Of a stretch of DNA of 31,737 nt, positions 1 to 11,158 are shown one piece after another. Source of the stretch: a virus; IMG/VR virus record IMGVR_UViG_3300047373_000615, positions 1 through 31,737 of that record; one strand, written 5' to 3'. How positions within the stretch are numbered: the stretch's first letter is position 1; each line of letters opens with the position of its first letter. The translations under genes and the position numbers were made by a program. The notes beneath the pieces are model-generated. The model did no database searches, had not been told where the DNA came from, and saw nothing but the letters and a program-made list of their open reading frames with translations.

Positions 1-1
1 T

Positions 2-3000
2 ACTGGCTTGATGGCCGGTCGTGTAAGACAGTCAGCTCGATATCTTGGAATGAAAGGCGGTATGCTTACCAATGCATCTAAATTTGCGAAAGCAAATAAG
101 CGATCGGACTGGGCTCAGGCCGGGTTGGATGTGCCCGTATTTTCAAGATGGCAAAGAGCGTACGATGCGGTTGGGCCCGAAATGGGCGTTCAGATTGCGG
201 GTGGTGCTGGAGGAGAATATCTTAGTCAGCTTATTTCAAGAGATCCTGGTGAAGCGATTGATCACGATGCCGCGATGGCGGAAGGTGTGGTCGAGGTGTT
301 CAGTCCATTTGGTATGTACGGTACTCTTAAGGATACCTTTAGCGGGGCGAGTGCGGAGAAAACAGATTTTAGTAAAGCGACTCCAACCTATTCGAAACCC
401 GAACCTTTAGAAATAAATGGTCAGGTTATTGGGCAAAAGGGTACAGTTACCCGTGCCGGAATGCAGCAGAACTGGCAGAGCTTCGACAGCTCTGACTCCA
501 TGGCCGCATATCTTCAAGAGGTATCCGGAATTCAATTTGATCCAAATAACCCTAAGAGCGAAAGTAATCGTCGGGCTCAATGGATACAGGATTTTACAAT
601 GAGGCTTCAGGGAATGAATCCCCAGGCATTTAAAGATTTAAGATTAGTCGTCGCTGAAAGAACTCCCGACAGTGTTGAGCAAGAAGGTTTCTGGGAACAT
701 GACCCTGCTTCCGGCGCCCAGACAATATTCTTAAATGCTGAAAAAGTTAAAGCAAATCCGATGCGCGCATTCATGCACGAGTCCGGTCACTTTGCACGGA
801 AACAGATTTTTAAAAATAGCGATCAGTTCTATGAAATGTATGGAAACCTTGGTCAGCAAGCACAGCTTGATTCCTGGGCGGAGTATATTTTAAAAGTTCC
901 AAACATTAAATTTAATCAGATTAAAAGTGAGCAAGATAAACTTCTTGTGAGTGAAACTTTTAGAGAAGCATCCCCAAAACTAAGAGCCGAAGACTGGTTT
1001 GCAATGCAGTGGGCTAGAATCCTTGCAGGCAACCCAGCTGATCGAAGTGTAGCAAAACCCCTTGATCAGTTTAATAAGAAATTCATCCGCCCGCTTATGG
1101 AGGGTTGGATGGGTTCCGAGGAAAATCTTGGTGCCGATCTTGCCCTGGATGCAGAGGTTCTTGATGCAATGGGCTGGGGGCCGAACGGAACTCGCATGGG
1201 AGATACTCTTCCCGCAGATTATGACCGACCTGGAGTAAGAGCGGCCGCATTACCTGAAGGCTTCGAGCAAATGAGCGAAGAGGAGGGTATAAACTGGTTG
1301 AATAAAAAGATCAATGAGTACGATCTCGAAGACCGACACCAAATAGCGAGCACCCTTGAAGGAATACTAGGGAAGAAATTCTACACTCCTGAGGTTTCCG
1401 CATTTGTTTCTGGCGAAACAATTAGCAAAAAAGAGGCTGCAAAATTTTCCGACCCAAAAGCTGCGAAAAAATACTCGGCTGAAAAAGTAAAACTGGCTAA
1501 AGATTACCTAAAAGGCGAAAAACAAGCTAGAAAGTATCTAAAAAGCGGCGACTATAAGCGGGTAAAGGCGGAAGTCCTCGCTGAAGCCGATAAAATGGAT
1601 TTCACTGTTACTGATGCCGATACCGCTATGACGGTAGGTGCGTCGGAAAGCACCAGAGAGATCGGAGTTCACCCAACCGAAGTAAAACCTAAAAAAACAG
1701 GCCCAAAAGGGGCTAATCAAACTTTTGATATTCCGGGCACAAAAACAAAAGAAGTTAGCACGGGGGGTAGGGTTGATGTCTCAAAATACCCAAAAACTAA
1801 AGCGGGGGCTCAGGCAAAGAAAGAAGCATGGATTCAGTCTGAGATTAGAAAAAGAACCGATGCGGAGATTTCTAAGACAACCGACACGGCCGCCGTTTCT
1901 GAAAAAATCCTGAAGCTTCGTCAAAAGGAGCAAAAGTTTTTACCTAGAGATCTTAAATCCAAAGATAATAAAAAAGTCATATCGGCATTAAAAAAGGTCG
2001 AGAAGCTTGTTTCAGATCCCGCCCTGCTTAAAAAAGAAGTTCAATCCGCTGTTAGAAAGCGGGTGAAAGCGATGATGAAAAAAGCGGGCGTTGATTATGA
2101 CGCTTTAGACAAAGATGTAAAAGTAGAGACCTGGGATAAATTTGTTAAGAGAATCAACTGGCTTGAAGTTGTTGGCGATATAGCAGCATTCGACTCTATG
2201 CTGAATGTATCTAGAGCGGGATCATCTCGATGGGGTCTTGAACTAATTGGCGACCTAGGCCGGAAAGCTCCGCCCGAAATAGAGGTCTCAGATTCACTAC
2301 TAGCTGGAAGGGAAAACCTGGAAGATAGCCGAGCGTATCTAGACACAATTAAAGATGAACTCTCTAAAGAACTCGTCGGTTTAGAGGCCGCTCTCAAAAC
2401 CGAGAAAAAAGACTGGGGAGGCGAGAAAAAATCTAAAGATAAAACAAAAATTCTTAAGCTGTATCCGGCTAACCCTAACGCTCTTCGTGCGGATAAAAAC
2501 CCCGACTTCACAAAACAGATCGATTTGAAAAAGGGGAAGGTGGTTAAAGACCGAAAAGGGCTTTATGTGGGGGAGGGCGCAATCTCAAAATACGCAGAAA
2601 AACTTGCAAAAAGTAAAAAGGGGAAGAGTAAGGCTGCCAAAATTGTAGATCAAGCTCTTAGACTGCTGGAAAACTCCCAGGTAAAAAATAATAAATATAA
2701 GCAGATCGCCCTCCAACCAAAGACCGGCAAGTTTTTCATGCTGGCCGAAGAACTTGGTACTCCGCAAGAACAGCAGGCTGCCATTCCACAAGCTGATGCA
2801 AAAGTAATCAACCAGTCTATTACCGCTTCCATAAGTAAATATATTCAGGGATTGGATATGTCCAAGGGATTGAAACCGGCAATAGCGGAACAAAAATTTG
2901 CGGAGCGAGCTAAAGACCAAAATTTTCGCAACCTACATGCAGGATTTTTCAGAAGCCGAGGATGGAAGGAAACTTTTATCAAGGTATTTTTTGAAACTAT

Positions 3001-6000
3001 GTCTTTCGGCCCAAACGGAAAGGTTCTTCGACCAGGCGAATTAATGAAGCTAGTCGAAAAAGGTAGTTTGGCAGAAATAAGTGCTAAAGACCGTCAGGCA
3101 AGTAACACGGTTCGTCAGGAAATGGTTACAAAATTCAATAAAAATTTATCAAAATTATTGAAAGCCTCCAAGCCTGAAGGAGGTGACGGAAAGAAGAAGT
3201 CTCAACCCGACAATACAACTTTGACCTCTATGCAGAAAGAATGGCTGGCCACGGTCGAAGGCCTCAAGTCTACACATAAAAGGAGGTATCAAGCAGATAT
3301 AACTCCCGCCCAGTTAAAAAAGAAACTCGTAAGCGTGATGGCCGCGGGGGATAAGATGAAATCCCTCACTAATGCTTCACCGGAAAGACTAGCCGCTCTT
3401 AAGAAAAGGATAAACTTACTCGAAGAGCTTGAGATGCTGTACGCTCCGGAAAACCACCGTATCGATTGGGGGAGTACAGAAGTTCAAACCGGGATGTATA
3501 AAGGGATACGATTTAAGTATGGCGATGAACTGGTTGTACCCACTCTCGCGCAAATCTCCTCTCTTTCTACACCCACAAAAACCTACAATGCGAAAGGCCA
3601 GGCTAAAGGCGAAATTCTTAACCCGCAATCCACTTTAGCAAAGCTTTACACAGAGTTTGATTTATCGAAACAGAAAAAACCAGACGAACCCCATAAGGCT
3701 TTTAACTACTTAACTCCGAGGCAGTATCGACTCAGGCTTGCGGCTGCACTAGCTTCCGGAAAAACTGCCAACAAAGGTAAGACGAGAAAGACAAATCTTC
3801 AGGGAGATGACATTATTTCTTACTCACCCGACCAGGGAACACCTATCCTTCAACTCCTAGCCCGCCAGGTTTTCGAACTGAATAAGAGTGGACTGGAAGG
3901 AAAAGATCGAGCTCGCATGGATGCCGGCGAAGCTATTAGCCCCGAAGAAGCAATCCTTGCTGATGTTGTAAATGCACAGAACATGCTAGGTTCTCCCCAA
4001 ACCAGAAATCAGCTACGCATAATGTGGTTGATGTATAACCGGGCATTGGACTACAAGGCCGCCCTTGATGATCTTATAGATAATGGCCCGAAGCCAAAAC
4101 AGTCCAAAGAACATTGGGAAGAAAAAATTAAAGAGTACCAGGATGCAATAGCGGATCTACTAACTAACGAATTTGCACCCGGAGTTGATACCGAAGATGT
4201 CAGAATTCGAGAGCTGGATATTAAAAATAAGGATCATCTCAGAATACTTAAAGATAGATACAATAAGTATGCCGCACAGTTTGAACAAAAAGCGGAGGCA
4301 AAAGAGTTCTTACCCGATGACTCAAACAAAGAGATCAAGCCGCCTAAATACGATCCCGTCAAAAAAGTCTACAAGGATGTTTCAACCAAAGAAAAGCCGA
4401 CCCCAATGACTTTTAAAGAGTGGTTGGATGTAACTGAAACAAGAAGGGTTCGTGAAGACGGAGAATGGGTATCAAAAGAGTATAGAACGAATAGAATTGA
4501 TATGGTTACCTCAGGGCTCATAGCGCCGGCCGGACAGACTGAACAACCCTCCGAAGTCACGCCTAAAGAGCCTCAGGGCGGTACGCTTTATTCGGGAGCA
4601 CTGAGTGAATATGAGTTTAGCCACACAAGAGCAAAAGCTATCGATGATATTCATGCGGGTTGGAAAGATCAGCTAGAAAAAGCTGAGCTACTGACCTGGT
4701 CAGGTGGAGTTAGCAATTACCGGGATATTCTTAACTCTGTTGGTAATGAAGCAGCCGAGAATAAATTTATAGCTAAACTTTTAAAGGATCGGTATACCCA
4801 GGAAACGGGCGAAAAAATTAAGGATGAAAAAGGCAGCTACGATGCCTTCAATAAGTGGAAAAATAAGAACGGCTATAAAGCAATCCCTCGAAGTAGTAAA
4901 AAGCTGGAAAACTTACAGGCACGAAGAAGAAAAGGTTGGCGGGATAAAGAGTACACTAAGCGTGGCGACACCGACAGCATTGATCAACAAATTCGCGACG
5001 AACGCGAAGAGATCCGTAAAGATGCCGTAAAAATAAGAACCAAGATTTTTAACGATTATAAAGCTCTCCTTGATGAAAAACGAAAGGACGATATTGAAAA
5101 CGGAGCCGGCAAAAAGAAATCTAAAAAATTCAATAAGCTCATATTAAAACGCTTAGAAGATGAATTTGTAGAGCAAAAACCTGAGTACTACTCTAATGGT
5201 GCTATTACTTACCACAGCCCCTTCAGGTTGCGCGACAGTTCCGCGAAAAGATCACGCCGCACCCGGGAATTCCCAACTTTCCGTAGTGAGGGTTATGAGT
5301 ATGTAAGCGATCGCGAGGCCGTGGAGGATGGTGAAGTGATCGTAGAAATGTTTAATGATGTTCACGGTGATTTCAAAAGAAAGAAAGTAGATAAGACTTA
5401 TAATCTTCTTAAGATGTACCTTAAGGAATCTCGTGAGATTTTTGGAGCCCTCAAAAAAGAAACTATAACTAATGATGACGGAACCACGACTGAGGTTGCA
5501 GTTGCCGATGGAAAAGTTTTTGAGATTCCAGATAAAGTAAAAGAGGGTCTTGGAGAGGGAGCAAAGTCCTGGAATAAAGCATTTAGAGATCGAGAGCAGT
5601 TAAATGCTAGTTTTATGAGGGCCTTTGTTGTTCACGGCGATACAGTCGAATTTACAGGGTTTATTTCTGAGGATAAGAATATCGATATAAAAGCTCGATA
5701 TGACGGATTTAAAGAGCAGTGGGTCGATGAAACGGGTGATGTATTAAGCGAAGAACTTGGGTACGAGGAGTATACGATCGTTGGAACCGATGAGAAAATG
5801 AAGGTTTACAATGTGCCGAGTCTTCAGAATCAAGCGATTGAAGCATTTGCTGAAAGCGAAGACAAGAGGGGTACGGATTTCGCCAATCTGACCAACGGTG
5901 AAAATCACATAACCGCTACTCGCCTCGCACAAAGTATTTTTAAAGACGGCCCCGAATCAATCAAATGGTTCGCTAACAGTCAGGCTCGCGAAGCTGGTGG

Positions 6001-9000
6001 TGATAGTGCTCGGGAAATACCTGGAGCTCAATTTGCACCATATCTTATGTCTCGGGTTATGCACCCGCTTCTTAAAAAGATATTTGCTGATCTCAATGTC
6101 AATCTTAGCGCCTTAGTGCCTAAAAGCAGAAAAGATGATCCGGAAATAACTTTCGGAGAGCTGCTTGAAAAGCTGAACCTTCGACCAAATAAATCGAAGA
6201 AGGAGGAGGAGCCCGTTACCGAAAAATTCGAATCTGAACCGGTCACTCCAACAAGAGCCGTTCTTAGCGGCCAGGGTCAATCGGAGTTTATTAAAAACTG
6301 GCTGACCTCTAATCTAGATAAATACTCAGGAGAAAAAGGAGAGAAGAGATTCATCGGTGAAAATCACGATCGCGTTGGGGAAGTTACCAAAGAAGCTACG
6401 CTAACGAAAAAAGCGGAGAAAATTACTGATAGGGACATTGATCTCGAAAACGCAGTCTTAGCTGACGCAGTTGTCTATTTTAAGGTAAATGAAAAAAATA
6501 CCCGATGGGAGAGTATGAAAGGCTATCTCGATACGGAGCGTATTCTAGAGATCGATTTAACCAAAGACATAGACCCGAAAAAAGTTAAGAACCAGATTAA
6601 GCGAAATTTCGGGGATCTCCCGAAAAAATCAAAACTGAATCTGTTCTATTTTACGCTCGGAAAATCAGAGGATAAAAATGAGAAGATAGCAGAAGTTCTT
6701 AATGTTTTGCACAAGGGAGAGCCTGCCAAGAAGAAAGCTGAAAAAGAAGAGCCAAAGGTCGAAAGTCAAGAGCCGAAGGTCGAGACCAAAAAGGAAAAAG
6801 CGGCTCGTGAACTAAAAGAAGAGAGACGCTGGTTTGAAGACAGTGACCTATGGGGTGACCCATACATGAACTTCAGCCAGTGGTCAAAAAGCGTTGAGCA
6901 ATTAGTTGAACCTGTATTAACCGCGGTACTTAATGCACGCAGAATGGATATCTTCGATCAAAAGAAAAAAGAAGATAAAAACCAGCAAGTTTTACAGCGT
7001 GAAATTAGAGAAGGAGACACCGTTTCATTTTTTGGTAAAGAGGGCGCTGCACCAACTGAAGATGCACCGACCGAAGACCAAGAGTCAAATATGGGGGGAG
7101 ATGCACCATCTCAACCCTTTTCTGATGATGATAAAAGCCGATCAAGCGAGTCTAAAGACCCCGCAAAAAGAACAGAGAATTTCAAACCTGATGAACAACA
7201 GGTAGATCCAAATCTTAAGAGTTTAAACAAATTCATGGTCGAGAAAACTCGCGAGCGTGACATCCAAACCCGTCGCGCTCGAATACAAGGCCCAATTGGT
7301 CAAGCCGTTGCCGTAGGTGAAGGGGTGCTAGAATTTTTGGGTGAAGATATAGATACTCTTAAAAGACGCCTGCGCCTTAAAACCGGTTTAACTGCCTCCG
7401 AAATTAAAAACCTCAACCCTAATATAGTTCTTGGTCTAACCTTAAGCCGATTTGAAACTTCTATTGTAGATGAGGATATTTTTGATGCCTGGCCGGATGG
7501 TATAACCCCTCCGCCAGCTCTCCCAATGTGGGATCCTGAAATATCAGCGGATAATATAAAAGAAATAGATACTTGGCTGAAGGGTATGGATTCGCACAAG
7601 GATAAAGCGCTGGGGGTTTACTGGAAGTACTTGAAAGATAATTTTGGGAAGGAAGGAGAACTCAAAGATTTTAAAGGCTATCAGAAAAAAGTTTCAAAGA
7701 AAATAAAGGAGCTTGAAGAGAGCTACATAAACCCAAAAAAAGGAGAAACCGGAGTAGAGAAGTTTCAAAAAGACACCTCGACCTCCGATTGGGATCCATC
7801 AAAAGATCCTGGTGAAGCTTTTCAGAGTGGAGCGAGCTACAGCCTCAAAAACCAGAAAAGAATCTCCTCACTTAGAAAAATATTCGAGACGGTTAAAGAC
7901 CGAAAGAGCTGGGTTGAGCTAGGCAAAGAACAACCTTTTATACCTAAATTTAACGGGGAGAAATACCTCGGTGCTGGAGGAGTTCGAGATCAACTTACAT
8001 TAGACTATGTAGACAAATTTAGACCAATTAAAAATCTGTTCTACGATGTCAAAAGGCATCTTGGAGATAACATGGAAAAAGGTAGTGCTGTCTATGACTC
8101 CTTAAACACATGGGGTAAAATTCACACCTATCTCGGCATTGGTCATACAGATTTAGAGCAAGCCCGTCTCAAGTACCGCGAACCTATAGCTGAAGCGATG
8201 AGAGAGACTGGGGTTGCTCCAAAGGATGTAGGGCAATACCTCCAAGCTCGTATGGCTCCGAACAGAAATATTCACCATAGAAAACAGACTGAAGACCAAA
8301 TCCTAGAACTCGAAAACGAAAAAGATTTAGATAAGAAAGCGGAGAGAATGGAGTTGCTCCAGGAGCGTTTAAAAAATGACAAGCCTTCCGCTATAGGAAC
8401 CAAAGAGGCGATCAAAATGGTTAAATTTTTAGAGAGCGATGAAGAAGGGAACATATCAGCTTTTTTAAATCACCCCAATAACCCTCTCCAACTATTCTAT
8501 GAACAGCAAGCTGCTGACCTTCAAAATCGAGTCGAGAGTGAGCTTATCGACCCTGAAGAGCAATCCCGAATGACTGCGGCGGCATCCTATTTTGATTGGT
8601 CAAAAAACGGCTCAAAATTCAAATTTGTAGGTGCAGACGGTAAAAAATCAAACTACTCGTACGCACCCATGCAAGGATTTGAGGGTGAGTTCCAGTCGAT
8701 GGTCGACGCTGAAAAGGCGTGGGAGCTTTTAGGTCAAGGTACAAAATCCGCAGGTAAAGGTTTTGATCAGCCAAAATATAAATTTATGTATGACGGGGCC
8801 TTCGGTCGCTACGGAACAACTGAAAAGGACGGTAAGATGGGAGTGCTTGGGCCGGATCCAGAAATTGCGTTGGGTGTATCTGAGCAGCAATTTACTGAGG
8901 GGTCGATTAGAAGTAATAAGAATACGGTCTCCCAGTCTTTTGCTCAGCTTCATGATGTGATGAGGCGAATCGCTTACGGGGTCGAGGAGGAAGTAGACAC

Positions 9001-11158
9001 TCCGAGTGAATTTAACGGACTGAAATTGGATGAGTTGCATAAGGATGAAAATATCAGGGACAGCGTTAAAAAAGAGTACGACAAATATTTTAAGACCTAT
9101 GTCCAGAAAGTCCCTAAAACCGAATATGTGTGGGAAGATATTGCTCCCGAGGATGAAGAGGGGACTCAGTCGGACCGGTTAAAAATTTCAGTTAAAACAA
9201 TTAGCAACGCCTTTAAAGACGACCCACATGTATTTGTGTACAGAAAAGGGGGTATTCCGCACTACATTCAGTTTCAAGAAAATGTGCACGGTAAAATGAT
9301 GGCAGCTTCCCTTAAAAACATGCGCTACGAGGCAATGCCTGAACTACTAAAAGTAGTGGGTGAGGGAACTCGGTTCATGTCCCAGGTATTCACATCGAAA
9401 AACCCATACTTCATAGTCCCCAACTTTATAAAAGATTACGGCGCCGCGGCGATCAACCTATCAGAAGATGACAAAAGAGCGTTGGTAAAAGATGCACTAT
9501 CACCAGCCAACATTAAAAAATTCGGTCAAGCTCTCTTTAAAGCCGAGCGAGTCATACAAGGAGACAGAAAAAGTCCAGTCGATGTCGATGCCATTAAGAA
9601 AATGGATGCCCAAGAGATTTTGGCTCGAGGGGATGCGGTAGAAATGTACATGTACATGAAGCAAAAAGGTGGTCTAGTGGGGTACTTTAATGCAAAGAGT
9701 GTACCTAAATTAGTTGAGGATATGCTCAAGGACTCAGATCTTAAGAGTGAATCCTTTTTAAGAAGAAAATGGAGAGCGACTGCGGCTTATGTTAATGCGC
9801 TAAACTCAATAGCAGAAAATAGTATTCGTGTAAGCACATTCTGGGCTGCAATTAAAGATGGAAGAAGCACTCAGGAGGCTGCGCTTATATCTCGTAATGT
9901 CACAGTCGATTTCAATCAGGGTGGAAATAAATCGAATGCGATGAATTCGGTCTACATGTTCTTCAGAGCCGCGGTTAACGGTATTGACCGATCGTATAGA
10001 ACCTTAAAACACAGAACTCTCGCCCAACGATGGATGTTAGTCGGACAGATTGTCGGAGCGTCTTACGCGATCGGGGTAATAAATCGACTGATTGATGACG
10101 ACGAAGATGAAGAAACTGAACCGGTCTACGATCAACTTTCCGCTCATCAACGCCATCGTAAAGTTGTTATACCTTTCCCCAAGTGGTTAGCCGAGTCGCT
10201 GGGTATGGAGAAAAAAGCCAGACTCACGATGATCGATATCCCTCTTGGATTACCTGCTGGATTATGGGGCGCGGGTCAGTCTCTTGCTGATCTCACCGCA
10301 TACTACGGATTCGGTCGGGGTGGGGCAGGTCTATTGGAAACAGCCGGCAACTTAACGCAAGATATAACCGATGTAGTGAATCCGCTAGGCTCAGGGAGTT
10401 TCTTGAATTTACTAACTCCCTCCCTCGCAACCCCATTTATGGAGCTCGAATCCAATAAAGATTTTATGGGCCGCAAGATTGTGTACGATCAAGAACAGTT
10501 TGGAGGTACAAAAACACCTCCTCATGAACGCGACCCCAAAAGAACACCTTGGTTTTTTAACTGGTTTTCCGAGCAGATAAATAAAGCGGGAGGGGGATCC
10601 GATGCATCGGTTGGGTCTTTGCGGGGAGCACTAGGTCAGAATCCTTTGGAATTTAGTGAGGAGGAAGATTGGAAGTGGGATTGGAGCGGCAATCAAATTA
10701 GACATCTACTTTTTGGATTTCTCGGGGGCCCAATTAGGACTGTGGAAGACACATTCATAACAATGGACGCACTGTTTGATTCCAATAAAGAAGTAGATCT
10801 TCGAAGCGTTCCTGTAGTATCCAGATTTGTACGAAACTTCACCTACGGGGGTAACACCAGGAATAAACTGTACAACTTAAAAGAGGCCGTAGGACAGGCC
10901 GAGCAATTAGTTAAAGACGCACCCGCAATGGCAAAACCAGAGGCTAAGAAGTTTAACGCGAAACTACTGAGCTTTTCATCAGACATTGCACACTACGATC
11001 GCACCAGACAGCGTTATCGCGATCAAAAAAATAAGATCGAAGCCTCTAGTCGGATTGAACACCTGAAGTTACAACTGATTGCCGAACTAGAGGCTAAAGA
11101 ATTAGAATTGATGACGAAGATTATTAATCGTGCGCAAAAAGCCGGTCTATCCGTATAA
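2..11158 (+). CDS. Giant LPD38-type polyvalent virion protein with HExxH protease-like site (5' partial)
   Basis: The frame is open to the left edge, and TTG at 8 or ATG at 11 are only the first possible starts inside the window, so the true N-terminus probably lies upstream. Residues here count from position 8 (3,716 codons). HESGH at 257-261, with a possible third zinc ligand in AEDWFAMQ about 67 residues later (E328), resembles a zincin. Residues about 430-700 and several later stretches are Lys/Glu-rich and probably helical. The C-terminal quarter follows the layout of phage large polyvalent proteins: QARMAPNRN near 2745, YAPMQGFEG near 2888, NPYFIVPNFIKD near 3135, and the LPD38-like RNVTVDFNQGG at 3296-3306, followed by a hydrophobic segment and a coiled-coil tail. 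Such proteins are often internal virion proteins ejected with the DNA; that role and the protease activity are inferred. The stop overlaps the portal start (TAATG). Confidence 0.85.
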   Translation, partial: TGLMAGRVRQSARYLGMKGGMLTNASKFAKANKRSDWAQAGLDVPVFSRWQRAYDAVGPEMGVQIAGGAGGEYLSQLISRDPGEAIDHDAAMAEGVVEVFSPFGMYGTLKDTFSGASAEKTDFSKATPTYSKPEPLEINGQVIGQKGTVTRAGMQQNWQSFDSSDSMAAYLQEVSGIQFDPNNPKSESNRRAQWIQDFTMRLQGMNPQAFKDLRLVVAERTPDSVEQEGFWEHDPASGAQTIFLNAEKVKANPMRAFMHESGHFARKQIFKNSDQFYEMYGNLGQQAQLDSWAEYILKVPNIKFNQIKSEQDKLLVSETFREASPKLRAEDWFAMQWARILAGNPADRSVAKPLDQFNKKFIRPLMEGWMGSEENLGADLALDAEVLDAMGWGPNGTRMGDTLPADYDRPGVRAAALPEGFEQMSEEEGINWLNKKINEYDLEDRHQIASTLEGILGKKFYTPEVSAFVSGETISKKEAAKFSDPKAAKKYSAEKVKLAKDYLKGEKQARKYLKSGDYKRVKAEVLAEADKMDFTVTDADTAMTVGASESTREIGVHPTEVKPKKTGPKGANQTFDIPGTKTKEVSTGGRVDVSKYPKTKAGAQAKKEAWIQSEIRKRTDAEISKTTDTAAVSEKILKLRQKEQKFLPRDLKSKDNKKVISALKKVEKLVSDPALLKKEVQSAVRKRVKAMMKKAGVDYDALDKDVKVETWDKFVKRINWLEVVGDIAAFDSMLNVSRAGSSRWGLELIGDLGRKAPPEIEVSDSLLAGRENLEDSRAYLDTIKDELSKELVGLEAALKTEKKDWGGEKKSKDKTKILKLYPANPNALRADKNPDFTKQIDLKKGKVVKDRKGLYVGEGAISKYAEKLAKSKKGKSKAAKIVDQALRLLENSQVKNNKYKQIALQPKTGKFFMLAEELGTPQEQQAAIPQADAKVINQSITASISKYIQGLDMSKGLKPAIAEQKFAERAKDQNFRNLHAGFFRSRGWKETFIKVFFETMSFGPNGKVLRPGELMKLVEKGSLAEISAKDRQASNTVRQEMVTKFNKNLSKLLKASKPEGGDGKKKSQPDNTTLTSMQKEWLATVEGLKSTHKRRYQADITPAQLKKKLVSVMAAGDKMKSLTNASPERLAALKKRINLLEELEMLYAPENHRIDWGSTEVQTGMYKGIRFKYGDELVVPTLAQISSLSTPTKTYNAKGQAKGEILNPQSTLAKLYTEFDLSKQKKPDEPHKAFNYLTPRQYRLRLAAALASGKTANKGKTRKTNLQGDDIISYSPDQGTPILQLLARQVFELNKSGLEGKDRARMDAGEAISPEEAILADVVNAQNMLGSPQTRNQLRIMWLMYNRALDYKAALDDLIDNGPKPKQSKEHWEEKIKEYQDAIADLLTNEFAPGVDTEDVRIRELDIKNKDHLRILKDRYNKYAAQFEQKAEAKEFLPDDSNKEIKPPKYDPVKKVYKDVSTKEKPTPMTFKEWLDVTETRRVREDGEWVSKEYRTNRIDMVTSGLIAPAGQTEQPSEVTPKEPQGGTLYSGALSEYEFSHTRAKAIDDIHAGWKDQLEKAELLTWSGGVSNYRDILNSVGNEAAENKFIAKLLKDRYTQETGEKIKDEKGSYDAFNKWKNKNGYKAIPRSSKKLENLQARRRKGWRDKEYTKRGDTDSIDQQIRDEREEIRKDAVKIRTKIFNDYKALLDEKRKDDIENGAGKKKSKKFNKLILKRLEDEFVEQKPEYYSNGAITYHSPFRLRDSSAKRSRRTREFPTFRSEGYEYVSDREAVEDGEVIVEMFNDVHGDFKRKKVDKTYNLLKMYLKESREIFGALKKETITNDDGTTTEVAVADGKVFEIPDKVKEGLGEGAKSWNKAFRDREQLNASFMRAFVVHGDTVEFTGFISEDKNIDIKARYDGFKEQWVDETGDVLSEELGYEEYTIVGTDEKMKVYNVPSLQNQAIEAFAESEDKRGTDFANLTNGENHITATRLAQSIFKDGPESIKWFANSQAREAGGDSAREIPGAQFAPYLMSRVMHPLLKKIFADLNVNLSALVPKSRKDDPEITFGELLEKLNLRPNKSKKEEEPVTEKFESEPVTPTRAVLSGQGQSEFIKNWLTSNLDKYSGEKGEKRFIGENHDRVGEVTKEATLTKKAEKITDRDIDLENAVLADAVVYFKVNEKNTRWESMKGYLDTERILEIDLTKDIDPKKVKNQIKRNFGDLPKKSKLNLFYFTLGKSEDKNEKIAEVLNVLHKGEPAKKKAEKEEPKVESQEPKVETKKEKAARELKEERRWFEDSDLWGDPYMNFSQWSKSVEQLVEPVLTAVLNARRMDIFDQKKKEDKNQQVLQREIREGDTVSFFGKEGAAPTEDAPTEDQESNMGGDAPSQPFSDDDKSRSSESKDPAKRTENFKPDEQQVDPNLKSLNKFMVEKTRERDIQTRRARIQGPIGQAVAVGEGVLEFLGEDIDTLKRRLRLKTGLTASEIKNLNPNIVLGLTLSRFETSIVDEDIFDAWPDGITPPPALPMWDPEISADNIKEIDTWLKGMDSHKDKALGVYWKYLKDNFGKEGELKDFKGYQKKVSKKIKELEESYINPKKGETGVEKFQKDTSTSDWDPSKDPGEAFQSGASYSLKNQKRISSLRKIFETVKDRKSWVELGKEQPFIPKFNGEKYLGAGGVRDQLTLDYVDKFRPIKNLFYDVKRHLGDNMEKGSAVYDSLNTWGKIHTYLGIGHTDLEQARLKYREPIAEAMRETGVAPKDVGQYLQARMAPNRNIHHRKQTEDQILELENEKDLDKKAERMELLQERLKNDKPSAIGTKEAIKMVKFLESDEEGNISAFLNHPNNPLQLFYEQQAADLQNRVESELIDPEEQSRMTAAASYFDWSKNGSKFKFVGADGKKSNYSYAPMQGFEGEFQSMVDAEKAWELLGQGTKSAGKGFDQPKYKFMYDGAFGRYGTTEKDGKMGVLGPDPEIALGVSEQQFTEGSIRSNKNTVSQSFAQLHDVMRRIAYGVEEEVDTPSEFNGLKLDELHKDENIRDSVKKEYDKYFKTYVQKVPKTEYVWEDIAPEDEEGTQSDRLKISVKTISNAFKDDPHVFVYRKGGIPHYIQFQENVHGKMMAASLKNMRYEAMPELLKVVGEGTRFMSQVFTSKNPYFIVPNFIKDYGAAAINLSEDDKRALVKDALSPANIKKFGQALFKAERVIQGDRKSPVDVDAIKKMDAQEILARGDAVEMYMYMKQKGGLVGYFNAKSVPKLVEDMLKDSDLKSESFLRRKWRATAAYVNALNSIAENSIRVSTFWAAIKDGRSTQEAALISRNVTVDFNQGGNKSNAMNSVYMFFRAAVNGIDRSYRTLKHRTLAQRWMLVGQIVGASYAIGVINRLIDDDEDEETEPVYDQLSAHQRHRKVVIPFPKWLAESLGMEKKARLTMIDIPLGLPAGLWGAGQSLADLTAYYGFGRGGAGLLETAGNLTQDITDVVNPLGSGSFLNLLTPSLATPFMELESNKDFMGRKIVYDQEQFGGTKTPPHERDPKRTPWFFNWFSEQINKAGGGSDASVGSLRGALGQNPLEFSEEEDWKWDWSGNQIRHLLFGFLGGPIRTVEDTFITMDALFDSNKEVDLRSVPVVSRFVRNFTYGGNTRNKLYNLKEAVGQAEQLVKDAPAMAKPEAKKFNAKLLSFSSDIAHYDRTRQRYRDQKNKIEASSRIEHLKLQLIAELEAKELELMTKIINRAQKAGLSV

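Noticed and set aside
8-13. TTG/ATG at the left edge as the true start of the giant gene
   Set aside because: The frame is open to the edge and no ribosome binding site can be seen, so the gene is more likely truncated by the window.
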